Shown here: positions 23,065 through 36,784 of the stretch, piece by piece
Numbering within the stretch: the stretch's first letter is position 1
How the letters are laid out: each line of letters opens with the position of its first letter
Assembly: GCF_001039355.2 (NCBI RefSeq)
Contig: NW_019773947.1
Span: 280,510-344,509, forward strand
DNA from: Lingula anatina
Taxonomy: Eukaryota; Brachiopoda; Lingulata; Lingulida; Lingulidae
Length of the DNA stretch: 64,000 bases
Reading direction: 5' to 3'
Notes under the pieces: model-generated
Told to the model about the DNA's origin: nothing
What the model saw: the letters and a program-made list of their open reading frames with translations, nothing else
Database searches by the model: none
Program-made: the position numbers and the translations under genes

Positions 23065-25137
23065 GCTGTCGAACGCAGGTACAGTTTTTATTGCCTATTG
23101 AACAAGGATTGTCCTGTGTATGCGGCCGATGAAACTCTGCTCTTCGTGCTTAACAGAACGGCATCTTAAATGAAAAACGAAGGTGGACAAAATTTCGTTC
23201 ATCATTATTTATGAATTCACTAAGCTATTGATGTTCATCCATAAGACTGGCTTTAAGACTATTGAATCGGGCTCCTTGTATTGAATTATCTTCTAAATCG
23301 TTTTTCAATAAAAGAAAGAACAGATATTCATTCAAGAGATCCGATCCCCACTTAACCACATTTGATCTGGTATTTTCGAATTCTCCTAAGACAATATTTT
23401 AAGGAGTGATGCACAATTGTGTCTTGCCACTGGGCTTTGAATTCAGGACCAAATTGTACCAAATGAATATGGGATTTTTCTCATCTTGCATCGATGCAGT
23501 ACGTATATAGATATATATATATATATTCAACACCATCTACATGCGATATTTTTGGATTTACTTAACATGTTTTACAAATGTGTATCATACAAATGATTCT
23601 TTTTCGTCATTGCTTAGTTCATTTCTTTGTTTCAGTCATCTCAGAATGTAACGGATGACAACTGACATCAGCATAGGTACTGAGTAGATAAAAACCTCTG
23701 CTTCAACGTAGATAAATGTAACCACATGATAACAGTATGCTTAACCTCAGATATATTACAACCTGTTCGCACTGTCACAGCAGTTACCAGGAGATTTAAG
23801 TTCCCCTCTTATACAGTATATCCTACCATTCCCACTCTAATACAAGATTATTAACGCGTATTAACTATGACTTTTTATCTCGTGCATGCAAGTTTCTTTT
23901 CGCTTACGCTCAGTCTTCCTTAATGCGATGTGATGCTCCTCTGGGTTGCAATCGGATGATTCTGAATCCAATAATCATGACGCTTAAAAAGAATTCAGAT
24001 ACTTGTTTAGCGTACAGGTCTACTAATGAGATTGTGCGTTAGTCCTTACATTTTTTTAAATGGCACAAATACGCTACTATAGAATAGAGAAGAAAAAGAG
24101 CTGGCGCATGGATGACAAGCCGGTTAGTAAGAAATGCTGAACATCGCAACAATATACAATAACAAATTATAAACACGGACGGCCATAATCCCAACCACCC
24201 TCGTTGAGACTGGGAGAATTGCACTGACAAAATATTACAAAAGTTCAAATTCAATTGAAAAATTTTGATAGCTAACCCTGGCCATTGCAAAAGCTCTAAT
24301 AGTAACAAAGCCAATAACTATAAATGAAACATATTGACCGAAACATTACCTTGCCATCTGTTACAGAAGTGGAACCCTCTAAGATCCCCAAGACATGTAA
24401 TGGAATCGGATACCAAAAGAACATTAAAGTTTTTGATGCAACATCCGAAAATAAGGTGAGTAGCTCGATCGTGTAACCAGAAGGAAAAGTTGAAAATATG
24501 ACAGACAGAAGCGAATTTACCGTTTGCAGAGGACGTGAGATGAATGAGGAGAGAGGTGCATGGCTAATACACAGAATTAACAAGGGAAGTTGAAGAAAGA
24601 GAAACAGAAGGGGGGAACATGAAGCAACGTGTTGAGCATATCCCAGCACCCTGCAAATAATATTCTTTATGTAGTCATTTGTTCACAAGCACAACGAAGC
24701 TCGGTGCTCAAAATTAAATAAGAAATAAGGCCATATGACTGATATTGTCATTTATTAAAATGTCGAAATGAAATATGATACGAAGTTGCAAGATGGGGAT
24801 AGTAACAATATCAAATTAAATAATCACACATACATCACCCATACAATAAAGCAAAAAGTTGGCAAAACAATGGCCAATATTGGTTGCCGGGGATGTGAGC
24901 TTCTCTCACATCTTGTGGCCATTATTTTGTTTGACGGAATATTTGTTTTATCAAGTGTGTTAGGTATTCTATGGTAGCGTAGTGGTGACACTAAAAAAAT
25001 TAATAACTACCAACCATGTTTTTCAGGACAATAGAGAACAGGTGACAAATGCAGTCCCATTGAATCTTCATGGGCTCTTCTCAAATGCACCTAACCCTGT
25101 TAACTCTGCTTTAGAATAGTCTTAATCACAGTATATA
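23065..25137. other. Upstream region of gene C, no gene recognised
   Basis: This holds the presumed 5' region of gene C, with no promoter motif I can mark. Hydrophobic open frames on the minus strand at 24039-24314 and 24296-24649 are flanked by plausible splice signals (TTTGCAG before 24655, GGCAAGGTAATG near 24350). I find no family resemblance in them. Confidence 0.4.
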
Positions 25138-25383
25138 CAGACTTGACATTTAATAAGGAATATTTCAGTTTCGAAGGTATGCCTAGGTGAAAATGCATTT
25201 CGTATATAATATGTGAATGGAGAAGTGTGTAGTCAGGTGTGTCGCTATCAATTAAATGAATACCAGGTTTGTTGCGCTGCTGCATTATGTAATATACAGT
25301 GATTTAATTGGGTAGTGCTCCAGGTCAAAGCTTGGCTTTGGCAAAGCATGGTTCTGTCAAAAAAGTATCCATATGTCGGCAAC
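25138..25383. mobile_element. Truncated CAGACTTGACA-family MITE
   Basis: The left end (preceded by TA) and body match the 286-bp element at 15680, with a deletion of about 20 bp near 25198. Similarity stops at about 25383, before the right inverted repeat, so one terminus is lost. Confidence 0.85.
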
Positions 25384-25460
25384 TACTGCATAGAAGAATT
25401 TGAAATTTTGCATGCAAGTGGTCTTCGGGTTTGCAGTGTGTAAAATGAGCTATCAGTGCT

Positions 25461-26113
25461 TTACAAATTTGTTAATCTGTGGCAGAATGGCGCGAAAAAC
25501 ACAGTCATTGCCAGACAGATAATTGCGCCAAACGAAACGGTCCGCACAGTTTTGTAGAGTAATGCCCAGACTGATGTACCTACACAGATGCCACACCCAA
25601 TGTATTGAAATCTTACCACCAGGGTACAGGACCCACTGTCTTTAGGGATATGCTGTTGCAACTAAAGAAAAGCCACCCAGTCCGTTCAGAATGAGGAGTA
25701 AATTGCCACCAAAAAGCATTTTTCAAGGCCCTTAGCGAACACCAAACTGGTTTTAGCAGGCTAGAATACCAGACGACCTCCGAGGAACCCACTGTTAACA
25801 GCAAAACATCGTTGTATGTTTCTCTAATGAACTGGGGACTTTGACCGTTTCTGGGTTGAACACTGAAATCTCGTGGCTTTCTTTATTGAGGTCAGATTTC
25901 ACCTGTACCACTCAACAGTCAAAACAGAGTTTACAGACATCCAGAAGAGGCCAACGACGAAGCGTGTGCCGCGTCTAAAGTGACTAAGGTCATTAACAGC
26001 GTCAGTATTTGGAGTGGATACCACGTTGGTGCCAAAACACCAATGGTAGTCATCAACGAAAACCAGAAACAGATCAAATAAAGAAATAAATCTGGGAACC
26101 ACTTGGCTATCAT
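25461..26113 (-). pseudogene. Decayed membrane transporter-like sequence (possible MFSD4/NaGLT1-type MFS)
   Basis: Three minus-strand segments in different frames look like broken parts of one multi-pass transporter. The first (about 25931-26113) reads as a hydrophobic helix followed by VLAPTW and LQIL. The second overlaps it in another frame. The third (25461-25661) has a VVRFQYIGCGICVG-type stretch, then a helix ending FFAPFCHR. The order (helix, 'GPT', 'R..G...G', 'PFC') resembles the N-terminal part of MFSD4 or sodium-dependent glucose transporter 1-like MFS proteins. Stops and frameshifts separate the pieces, so it cannot be functional as read. The family call is tentative. Confidence 0.3.
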
Positions 26114-27262
26114 TTGATAGTGTGCAACTTAGGAACAATTTTAAGTTGTACGGTTAGATTGCCGGTTCTTACAGAGCACTTTTAATACCAGATTACTTAC
26201 AGAACCAAGGGAATGAGTAGCTAACTCGGTCATCAAAACTGCCATATTTGAATCACATAGACAATATGTGGGTAGGCCATTACTTGCCGAATCAATGGCC
26301 TACATGTCCTAAAACAAAACTGGACCAAATTTGACAGATTTTGACCGATGCCTGAAATGTTATTCCAGATTGAACTTTAAAAACCTATCCCAAGGAATGC
26401 CTTGCCCCTTGAGAGCGCTGGTAGCAACCAGAAGGGGTCAGGCGTAACAGCGCCCGTTACTGTGACTAGACACTGATATGATGATCCTTTGTGGAGCGTG
26501 TAACTTTTTTACAGACAATAATTTGGAAAATATGGAGGGCCAAAATATCTCTTTTAATGGTTGTCATAGGACATAGAATAGGCAATATGTTTTTGTTTGC
26601 TTCCCTGGCGAATTCCATTAATGAATTGATGTCACAATGACATCAAAGAGATAATTTAAAGTTATTAAAACACGATTTTAATCCTTATTTTCATTTATCA
26701 GTCAGCAAAATGGGAAAAAAACTGATGAAAAATGATTTGGAAAAAAATCCCATATTAAATGTGAGCGTCCTCTTACCGAGGAACAGATATTACAAGAAAA
26801 TGCACAAGAAAATGAGGCTGCTGAAGGCAGTTCTGTTCAATTATGAGGAATATTTTGTTCCACTGGTGTAAACCTGTTGGTTCTTCTGGATGTAAACGCC
26901 AACGCCATGGAGTATACAGGGGCATTTTATAAAATTATTTCATTCCATTTTTTCTCATTTGATTGTGCAATATTCCCGGACGTTTTTTATTGCAGCGTGG
27001 CATCCTGCTTGGTAAGGGATTTTATGAACAAAAACAACATTCTGCTCATAACCAAATCCGCCGAAAGCCCCAATTGAATTCGTTGGAACAAGTCGGAGAG
27101 AGCACTGTACAGGATAAACCCAAAACCCAGCAATTTTACATCAGTTGAAACAATCTTTGACCCCACAGTGGAAAATAAAGATTGGTAGCATTAGTGAACA
27201 CCATGCCCGTCGCGTAATAGGCTCTTGTCGTGCACTTGAGGGTCATATACACTATTAATATT

Positions 27263-27321
27263 AACCCTTAAGCAAGAAGGATAAAACTTGCGCCGGAGGT
27301 CTTGTAATAAAAATGCAATGC
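27263..27321 (+). repeat. Dispersed repeat, copy 1
   Basis: About 59 bp match the reverse complement of 28532-28590 with few mismatches. No terminal structure is visible. Confidence 0.7.
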
Positions 27322-28531
27322 CGTGCACGTGAGGGTCATATGCACTATTATATTGTATATTAGTCTTGTTCAAGAAATCTAAGTGGAATTGTGGAATTTT
27401 GAAATTGAGTGTAACCTTCTATCGAGAATTATAAGAGATTTTTAGTAGAATATGCATCTAAAAGGGCCCGCCTTCATGTACATTCCATACTCATTTACAA
27501 TCCATCAAATCCTCAGAAAGTTTGGATTTAACCGTTTTTTGTTCTTTTGTATTTCCAATGATAAATATTTCAAAGTTCCATAATTTCAACAGTTTTGAAG
27601 ATGTCGCAATGAAATTTTGATTATTATAAGAAAATGATGTTTTTCATAACTGCTGATAATTTCAGGACTCTACCTTTCTTAGTTTTGGCACACTGAAATA
27701 TTTTAATCTGTATAGTCTGTTGTCTATCTATTGGTCTATCGTTGGCGTTTTCTAGGAAAAAGGGAAATTACCAGCAATACTAGTGTAATTAGGTGTCGCA
27801 CATTTCTTTAAGACAATCGATTTCGAAGGAAAGATAAATGATAAAATACTGCCATATGATATTCATTTTTAATCCACAGAAAGAAACTGAATAAGTCAAG
27901 AAGTCCTTATGGTTCTTGTACGTGCAATGCACATAGAAAGCAACCCGTAAGATTAAAAAGAGGTATTGGTACATGCGATGAGAGGAAATCATCCGAGATA
28001 CACGGAAGTATCGTGACCTAGCGTAAATTCAAGAATATTCTGCGTAATTATATGATAGTATTGGTACACTAGCGAGTGTGTGGGGAAGCAATGAAGAAAG
28101 CTGATAGAATTGCCCTGGGTCATTTTCTCTGAAAGTGACAAATTGTACGCTTGTTTAAAACAAACGTTAAGTACATTAAACTCTACTTGTTGAAATTATG
28201 TTAGGGAAAGTAATCATTTTGTCGCATTTCAACAGAAAAGTGCCATGAATCAATGTTGCAAAAAATTAACCAATCCTGACGAACCTTGCAGCATATCGAC
28301 CGTCTTGACACCAGACGTCAGCAGGAGAAGGGTTGGCGGAAATTGAAAAACCATCGATAAAGCATGGACTGAGGTCTTTTTATATTTTCCCCAAATTGTT
28401 ACGGATTCAGGGCAAGTGTCAGTGAAGGATGACCAAAGGTTGGCTAGTCGAAGAAATATACCTCACACAGAACACTGTGCCCTTTGAATAAAAAACTTCA
28501 GGTCTACCATCATGCACTTCGTTTTTGTACT

Positions 28532-28590
28532 GCATTTTTATTACAAGACCTCCGGCGCACTAAGTTTTATCCTTCTTGCTTAAGGGTTAA
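28532..28590 (-). repeat. Dispersed repeat, copy 2 (inverted)
   Basis: Reverse-complement partner of 27263-27321. Confidence 0.7.
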
Positions 28591-29489
28591 CCCCAACTCT
28601 CTCGCATTCTCCCTGCATTTCGTTATCTCTTCCACCGTATGTTTGCTACTGTATACAATAACAATTACCACTCCAAAAGGTACTGGCGAGTATGTAAAGT
28701 TCAAACTTAATTAAGCAATTTTTTTTGTTAGGGCTTACCCCTATGTTGTTATCGCTGAATAGTTATTGCGTTTCATTTCAGATATTTTACCCTCTGCGAC
28801 AACTTGTTATCTTCACACAATAAGTGACATATTTCGAATCGGGCTATCACATTTAATAAGGATAATTATGACTACCAGGATAATCATGATCAAAGAAAAT
28901 CGCTCAAAATTATATCCACCTGTTCACAGTGAGTAAATTATCCAGATCATATTGTGCGTGTGATATTTGTAATTTTTGTAATATATTATTTGATGCCTAT
29001 GACTAGTTCGGCAATGAAAGCACACACGCTTTTTGATTCAAACAATATGCCCTTTTGGGCACTTAACTAAAATCCCTTTCTTGTCTTTTATTGCCATCAT
29101 CATTGACGCTCTGCTCACTGTTCTCTCTCTCAACCTCCATGTTCCTTATTATCTTCCTGTAAGATGCGTTTCCTAACTCTCGATATCAACCCGTCATCAT
29201 GATAAAATCGAAGCAATTATATCCTGTCTGTTTTTATTCTTTAATTACGACTGTCAGAATTACTTTAAAATCATGCAATCGGATTAATTAAGCACATTTC
29301 ACTCAATGGGCGTTAGGGTTGAAGAAAATGGCCGTCGATCTACAGAAGGTGACAAAAATAGTGCACTATGTGATATAGGGGACATTTTGTAGAAGTGATT
29401 CGTGTAACCACTGATGGATTTTCATCCTTGTTTACTATAAAGAGTGTCATCGAATGTTAAACGCACTTCTGGTTGTCAAGTTTTTACCA

Positions 29490-30325
29490 TGTTGAAGGTA
29501 CGGGAGCTCACAAATGAAGGAAGAAAAGAAATTGTATCTCTGAAGGAGGAGGGTATAGATGTTCCCTAGATCCTAGACAGCCGCCAGTGTCTGGTCAGAC
29601 TGTACGCGGGGTTTGCAAGTGGATGGAGGACACTGGTGATGCCCATAAAGCACCACAAAGTGGCCGCCCAAAGAAGACAAGTACCAGAGACGTCCGGCGC
29701 CTTTTTATAATTAGCTTTGCAGTGGCCGCGCAATTTGCAGGTTGAGATTATCGAAAGGACTGTTCAAAGAAAGCCTCATGCTTCAGAAATTCACACCCAG
29801 GTGAAAACCACTTGGTAAACAGTCGAAGGAAAGTGACATGGGCTGCAAGAACCATTGCAAGGACAGTAGGTCAGAACTGGTGACATTTTGTATTTTGATG
29901 AGTCCATCTTCACCTTGAACAACTTGGATAGACAAATGAGAGTATGGAGAGCATTATCCAAATAACAGAAAATATATACATTTCCTCGCTAGACAGTCCA
30001 CTTCAATGATTGTTTAAAGTTGCATTGATCTACGGTATTGGTGAACTGGTGTTGATCAATTGAAACCTGGTCCATGAACGTTACATTGAAATTCTGGACC
30101 AGCATTTTTGACTTTCGATAGAAAATATCTTTTGGGGAGGAAATTATTCGTTTATTTTCCAAGATGATAATGCTACACCCCACGGGAGCAGGGCTGTAAG
30201 AGAATGGCTTTACCGGCATGACACCAACAACTGGCCTGCCCAGTCACCAGATGCAGTCCTCATTGAAAACCTGCGGAATGAGATTGAAAGGATTGTTCCT
30301 TCACTTTCAAGGAAAATGGTGTAAT
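29490..30325 (+). pseudogene. Dead Tc1-like transposase
   Basis: Reading across frames gives the Tc1 order. An N-terminal segment begins MLKVRELTNEGRKEI. A linker contains KWMEDTGD and SGRPKKTS, the GRPRK-type motif. The catalytic core has FDESIFTL (first Asp), QDDNATPH (second Asp) and NWPAQSP with a following Asp and IENLRNEI, in the position of the third acidic residue of DD34E/D. Several stops and frameshifts (for example before 29560, at about 29740, and around 29960-30120) make it inactive. The repeated 'aaagagtgt' at about 29440 and 30400 may be remnants of element ends. It normally catalyses cut-and-paste transposition at TA. Confidence 0.82.
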
Positions 30326-30329
30326 GCTT

Positions 30330-31560
30330 TTGTCACCCTTCTGTAGAAATTTATCCATTCCAGTATAAAATTTTATATTGCTTTTTATCACACTCTAAAG
30401 AGTGTAAAGAATACAATACGTTTAACAACTCATTTTCTACTATTCGATAGCGTTTATCGATCGGTAATCTATTTTAATATACCTCTAGCGAACAGATCGA
30501 GTGTTTTTTTTTTTTGGAAAAATTGTTTAAGTAACCTTGTCACATCTGTTTAAATATATATTTCAAACAATGGTATAAACCTTTACCACCTGGCACCGAG
30601 TATCTTCTTATTCATTAGATAAGACTATTAAAGTTTCAATATAATGGTATCAACAGCAGGTAGGCATTGGGCCATAAATCATTTAACAAGCGAAACTTGC
30701 GGTTACAGTTGTGAATTTTCCAGTGATTGCTGATTGATAAAGCGAGAAGAGAATCATATAAAATTTCTGTTTTATGTATTTTTCAACAAATGATATAAGC
30801 CGGGTGCCATTTTACTCCATTTTTACGCTTATATATCACATTATTCTTAATAATACCTTGACAAAAGAAGTGAAACAGCAACGGTGACCCGCAAGGAACT
30901 GCGGTCCGTACAGCTGTACAGATGAGATTTGCGCTATATTCTAAACTCGATACTTTCTACTAACCCTAACCTGTACTAATCGCATTGAATCCCAGACTTC
31001 CTTTCCTTCGACTTTCGTTCCTGTCACACCGGATTCTGTATCACAAGAACTCTCTCGTAAATGACACTGGATCTCTTCTTGTTCAAGATACAAGTGAAGG
31101 ACGTTACTAAACTTTCGAAACCTACTTACCTGCATCTAAATTACCAATAAGGCATTCGGCACCGATATTTTCACCCGCATTACGTTTACATCTTTGATGT
31201 TGCCATTGATTGCTGATTGACAAAGCAAAGAGAGTATATTACTGAAAAAAAAAGAAAAGAAAACGATCCTAGTTTTTGGCCGTTGTAGAAAATTGCGATC
31301 CACCAGGCAAATTTATAGCACGAGTATATAAGCAGCCGCCTCTAGCGCCAGTATACGAGCCAGGATTCAGCCATCTATATCATAATTACGATAATGCCAT
31401 TTAATGGTTTAAAAAGCAAGGCAAATCATACGTGCGTCGTCAACCATCACGTATAATTATTCATGACCCGCGAGTGATTCAACCACCAAAACGAACTCGG
31501 TAATCGATAAATCTGGGCTGTGTGGTTGGAATTATGGTACACAGTACCTTGTTTGTGAGA

Positions 31561-31597
<37 letters not shown>

Positions 31598-32340
31598 AAA
31601 CATTCAAGTGAAGACTACTAAACTATACCACCGCATCCCATGCAATATACGTATGGCAATATTTGTATTGCCGTCAGCACCACCCTAATGGCACTGAAGG
31701 CTGTCCATCCTTACCGAAAGTATAATCATAGCTAGATAGAGGCAGTCAGATAGAGACCTTCAGTGTGTTGTCAAGCTGGACCGAAATTGCCAGCAGATGA
31801 CTGTACATTACTAGTACAGTACATAGGGTCACACGACGGCCCCTCCCCATACCATGCACGGAGAAAACCAGAAAATATTAATTTTACATTAGTTTATATC
31901 AGCAAATAAAATACGTAGGCCTCACGGAGTTACACTAGAGGTATCCATGGCTTGCTGAGGAAGCTGGTCTTTTATAAGCCCACTTTGCCGTGTCATATGG
32001 GAAACAATTGAGCTACTCAAATACCATGTCTTAGCAAGGGGTTTTAGTTAGAGCTCCTTGGTCTTAGTCGATACAGTATCTCCTTCTACATGCCATCGAG
32101 GCATAATTCGTAATCATGTTTCATTCCCAAGGCAATGGCCAGTTTCGTATTGTCTTCGCGAGGCGAAACTGGCCGATGGCACCAATGATCATGATCACAT
32201 GAAGTAAAGACGAAGATGACACGATTCGCGGCATGCCCTCATGATGGTCTTGCATAGAGAAATGGACATGCGAATTGAAAATGACAGGTAACCTTCTCAC
32301 AATTTTGCCTCTCCTCACAAAGTCGCAGTTGGAGCCCGAG
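30330..32340. other. No gene recognised
   Basis: AT-rich intergenic DNA with a 34-base T run at 31563-31596. Short open frames have no recognisable similarity. Confidence 0.5.
31563..31596 (+). repeat. Poly-T tract
   Basis: 34 consecutive T. It could be the reversed A-tail of an old retroposon, but nothing adjacent supports that. Confidence 0.9.
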
Positions 32341-32344
32341 GAAC

Positions 32345-33292
32345 TGATGGCAAAGATGCCATTTCAGATTTGCGAGAATGGACGATCAAAAGTAAACTTA
32401 AATTAAATGATGAAAAAACAGAATTTATGGTCATCACACAACCACACTCAAAACACTTAGCTGAAAGACTATCAGGGGTTTCTGATATGGGGTTTCTCCT
32501 CATGCAAAAACCTGTTGGTGTATTTTGATACTACTTTAAACATGGACAAGCAGATAGCCAATGTGAAAAAATCTTGATTGTATCACATAAGAAACATCAG
32601 TTCCCTACGAAATAATTTAACAGATTCTGCCACTGCCACGGTCATTCATGCCCTAGTAACACCAAGGCTTGATTACTGTAACTCCTTGCTCTATGGATGC
32701 GGCATAGAAAGAACAAAGAAAGTCCAACGCATTCAAAATGTACCAGCACGTCTTCTTAACCGAACTGCTATGGATAAACACATGACACCGATATTATTTA
32801 ACAACTTCACTGGCTACCTGTAAACACCCGGATCTTATTCAAACTTTTAACTCATGCTCATGCGGCCTTTTATGGACTTGCACCAGATTTTATTTGTGAA
32901 CTTGTATCTCATTACACACCAAATCGTACCTTAAGATCTAAGGATCAATTATTACTAAAAACACAGAACGCAAGAGTAAAATCTTTTGGCGAAAAATCAT
33001 TCCAGTACGCAGCACCACATGAGTGGAATAAATTACCTGTGGACTTGAGAAGCATTAGCTCAGTGGAGGATTTTAAAAAAGCTTTAAAAACATACCCGTT
33101 TAACAAATTTTATTACAGAACATTTTATAACTCGGAAATATTAACTGGAAATCATTATCTTAACTCAGACTCTTAGGTCATAATTTTATTAATTTAATTC
33201 ATCTTAACTTTGTTTTTAGTTTTTAGTTTGTAAAGTCTACAGAACATATTTTATGGATTTTAGACTTTTAATAAATATATTATTATATTATT
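32345..33292 (+). mobile_element. 3' end of a non-LTR retrotransposon (CR1/L2-like)
   Basis: The pieces match the C-terminal end of a LINE reverse transcriptase. First comes DLREWTIKSKLKLNDEKTEF (32367 onward), then a segment with YHIRNISSLRNNLT, VIHALVTPRLDYCNSLLYG and KKVQRIQNVPARLL (32578-32823). After a frameshift come WRKI, the frame-broken AAPHEWN and a 'FKKALKTY'-like end near 33100. It finishes with an AT-rich tail of TATTA repeats at about 33270-33292, as in LINEs that end in short repeats rather than poly-A. The 5' part is missing, the usual fate of target-primed reverse transcription. It is dead because of multiple frame breaks. Confidence 0.82.
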
Positions 33293-33299
33293 ATCTTAA

Positions 33300-35542
33300 G
33301 ATGCTCGTAGGATACGTGATCCGATATTTTTACGATCAGACCTGTATTTGAAAGCTTGCTTTATTGTGTGTTCATGTCGTGTCCTTTATTACGATAGTTT
33401 AATACACCGGCAGCAAAAAGTAACTGCCAGAGCCTGAGAAACCCCAGCGTCAGTCACACGATGGCTTAAGATGACCTTATGATCGAAAACCCCATTCTTT
33501 TATCATTTTGTGTCAATTTTGGTGTGGCACCTATATAAATCATTTTAGAAGTTAACTCATCAAAATCTTATTATGGATTAAGAATTGACGGGCAAGTATT
33601 TTTTGATTGATTATTGTCAACAACGAACAAAAACGCATCATCATTCCTACTCAATATGCAATCACGCGCATGCAGTAAACGTCAAGCAGCCGCCTATACT
33701 ATCTCCGCCTCCCAGTTCTCTCAGTTTTGCCCTCTGAGACTAAAAACCCCAAAACAGAAAAAAAATGTGTCGTTTTCACGATACAAAAACTACCCTGAAT
33801 TTCAGGTCTTGTTGTTCAAAGAGACTTTTGAACTGCAGTGGCGGTATTTAAAAGCACGTTTGGGTGATTTGTTTGCGATGAATGGGTAATGCAGGGTAGA
33901 AGAGAAAATAAGTGACCTTTATAGTGATATGCGAGAAAAATAAGTGATATGCAAAGAATTTCTTTTTTCAGTAAATTTTAAGATAAGTTCCCTTTCCAAA
34001 ATACAGAGTGCGTGGCCTCATTTGCCGTGGTATCACGAGATAGTAAAGTTAGGTACTACATGTATTCAAACCAAAAAAATACCTTTAAAACAAAATGCTT
34101 TTTGTTGATAATTAGTAGTGGTTCGTCAGCACTTGTTCTCTTAATAGATGGGTTTTTTTTACACAATGTGTTACAGCAGTCATCATTTGGACTTGGAAAT
34201 TAGGAACAGCTTTCGTCTAACTATTGCGTTCGTTCATCAGACGGAAACATTTGAAACTCACGTATTGTGATACGTTTGACATTTGTGTGTACGAATAGCT
34301 TGTCTGCAGCTATTAACGTATATTAAGGATACAAAAACACTGCACATGTTTTCATTAGCAGCTTTAATTGTTGCGTTAGTAACTGCGGGAACTAACGTCA
34401 TTTCTTCTACTACATGTAAGACAGATTGCTTAGACATATATTTTATCTTGCTCATTGGTAAAACCGACGGTATATTGAAATTCAAACTTCTTGCATATAC
34501 TGTATACTCTTGCATATACTATATAAATTAGTGAGCTCATCTTCTTACCTAAATCATTCTCATCTTCATCTTAATTATCTTATCATATGCTCTCCTATCA
34601 ATTCATATGATTGGCATAAAACTTAATTCGTTCGAATAAGAGGGTTTAGATTATTATCTATCAAAAATCCGTATTACGAAAATATTAGCGGCCATCTTGA
34701 ATTTTGTAAGCGCTAAAGATATTTGCTGTGGCCCACATTTATTTTATCTGACCATAGTTTCGTTGCTAGTACGGTAAGCAAATTGAAATGCTTTCTAGAA
34801 TAGTTCGTTATGAAAAAGGCAAGGACAGCAAAAGGGTAAAGCATCTTGGATCACCTTAGATATTTAAAAGAGATATCTCATGTCATTCATGGCATATTTA
34901 TGTAATACATACCTGAATGGCTGGTCCACACGATATGGTCTTATCTGATACAACAGTTACAAGTGCTCAGGACTGATCAACGTCTCAGAATTCAAAATGC
35001 ATATGTGCCTCCAGTACACGTTGTTCAACTGAAAACACTGGGCTTAGATATTCGATAAATATCCTGGAAGAATCTGAAAAAACGTTGAAAACAGATGTAT
35101 TCGTTCGCTGATGTATATTTGTGCGCACTTAAGCCCCACGGAGTCTTAGAGGTCTTAAATTTAAAGTTTAGTCATGTTTAAACTACTTCAGAAGACTTTA
35201 TCTGACGGATCGGCCATTGGTAGACACTGACACTCACAATTCGTAACTGAGCCCACAACGAATTTCATTGAGAACTAGAAGTAGAAATACCTGAAAATCT
35301 TACAACAACACTTGATCACACTGTGTGACATGAAACTTACCTTGTAAACCATTAGTGCACATACAGTTTCCATGTTTCCCACAAAGAGTAGCTACTGAGA
35401 TAGGCCTATTCGTTCTGGAGGAAGAGGGGCAAAATGTGTGTTTCATTACTGCAACACTTTTTCATCTTCTAGGAAAAAAACATGCACCACCAAAACGTAA
35501 ATAAATAAAACGTATAATGTTTAAGGGCAGAGAATATAATTT
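33300..35542. other. No gene recognised
   Basis: AT-rich DNA. A 91-codon frame at 33614-33889 has no motif I recognise, and I see no splice or repeat structure around it. Confidence 0.45.
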
Positions 35543-36784
35543 ATACAATGTACGCATTCTCAAGCTTAAAGGTTGCGAGGTAATGGAAATTGATAGCGGG
35601 GTACAGTGCGTAGTATTTCTCAATATTTTAATTGCACCTTATTCTATTTATTAAAGCCATGGTATGGTAAAGCCATGGCAAATATCATCGCAGCCCGAAG
35701 GAGGATTTAACATACCGTACGTAAATTTCATTGAACGCTATTAACGAATCCTTGCATATGCAAAGAAAACAAGAGTTGACTGCCTTGAGAGCAAGAAAGC
35801 CTACTAATGACAATCGCCATTGAGTCTGTAATTTTATTTCGAAACTAGGAAAAGCACTTCTATGATTCCAAATGCAATTTAATCAACAGTTATAAGTTCT
35901 TTTTTCTTTGGTCAATTGTCTCAAGTTGAAACCCCCAAGGGCGATCGGGACAGGTGAAGATTGATAAAGACGAAGAGAGAAAGTTTGGAAGGGTATCGAG
36001 ATAAATTGGACATCACCTTACATCTCCATGACGATTCTCGACCACTGACGGTGAGAGTAACCCAATGGCGGGGTTAAAAGAGTTTTATTTTGTTTTCGTA
36101 TGCAGGAAGGTTTATGAATATTACATTTCAAAAGTTTAAATATTTTTATCTTTTTACTTGAGCTATATATCCTATTTTATCATTATTTTCATTACTTTTG
36201 TATTTTTCTTTTGCTGCAATCCTTATAAAATACCCAATATGCTCTGATCTCCATTATTGACGTTCATCTTGTTGGAAAGATTAAATTTTAAACCGCTCTT
36301 GGTAAAAAAGTTGTCCCTCCTTCAATCCCATGTGTGTTTGTTTACAAATGATCACATGACAACTGTACACCTTTTTTTCAGGTGAAATACCGTTGAAGAT
36401 ATTCAGGCCCGTAGCCAGCAATTACAAAAGGGGGGTTCTTTATTGAAAAAGTGGACCCTTTTCCATAAAAACTGCATGTACCTAGATCAAATTTTACCCA
36501 GAGTGGACCTTTTCCCGGCAAAAGGGGTGGTTCTTTCGAACCCCCGGAACCCCCCCCCCCCTGGCTACGGGCCTGATATCCATATTTCATTACATTTATT
36601 CAGATTAAGAGCATGCACTCCCTCAACAGTGATGTTGCACAGTGATCAGGCCATATAACACGGCAGTGTTATACACTTTGTCTCTGTCTTTAAATTGCAT
36701 TCACAATCACGGAAAGTGGAAACAAAATTAGAAACAAAAGTCTCGCTAGAGTAATTAATTTAGATAATTGAAGGTACACCCCTT

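Larger units (their letters stand above)
26140..29440. other. Gene-poor AT-rich DNA
   Basis: No coding sequence is recognised. A short sequence at 27263-27321 recurs inverted at 28532-28590 (shared core 'cttaagcaagaaggataaaa' and 'ggaggtcttgtaataaaaa'), probably two copies of one old repeat. The phrase 'gtgagggtcatat' also recurs at about 27237 and 27332. Confidence 0.5.

Noticed and set aside
31563-31596. Poly-T as the tail of a reversed processed retrocopy
   Set aside because: Nothing coding or repeat-like adjoins it and no target duplication is visible.
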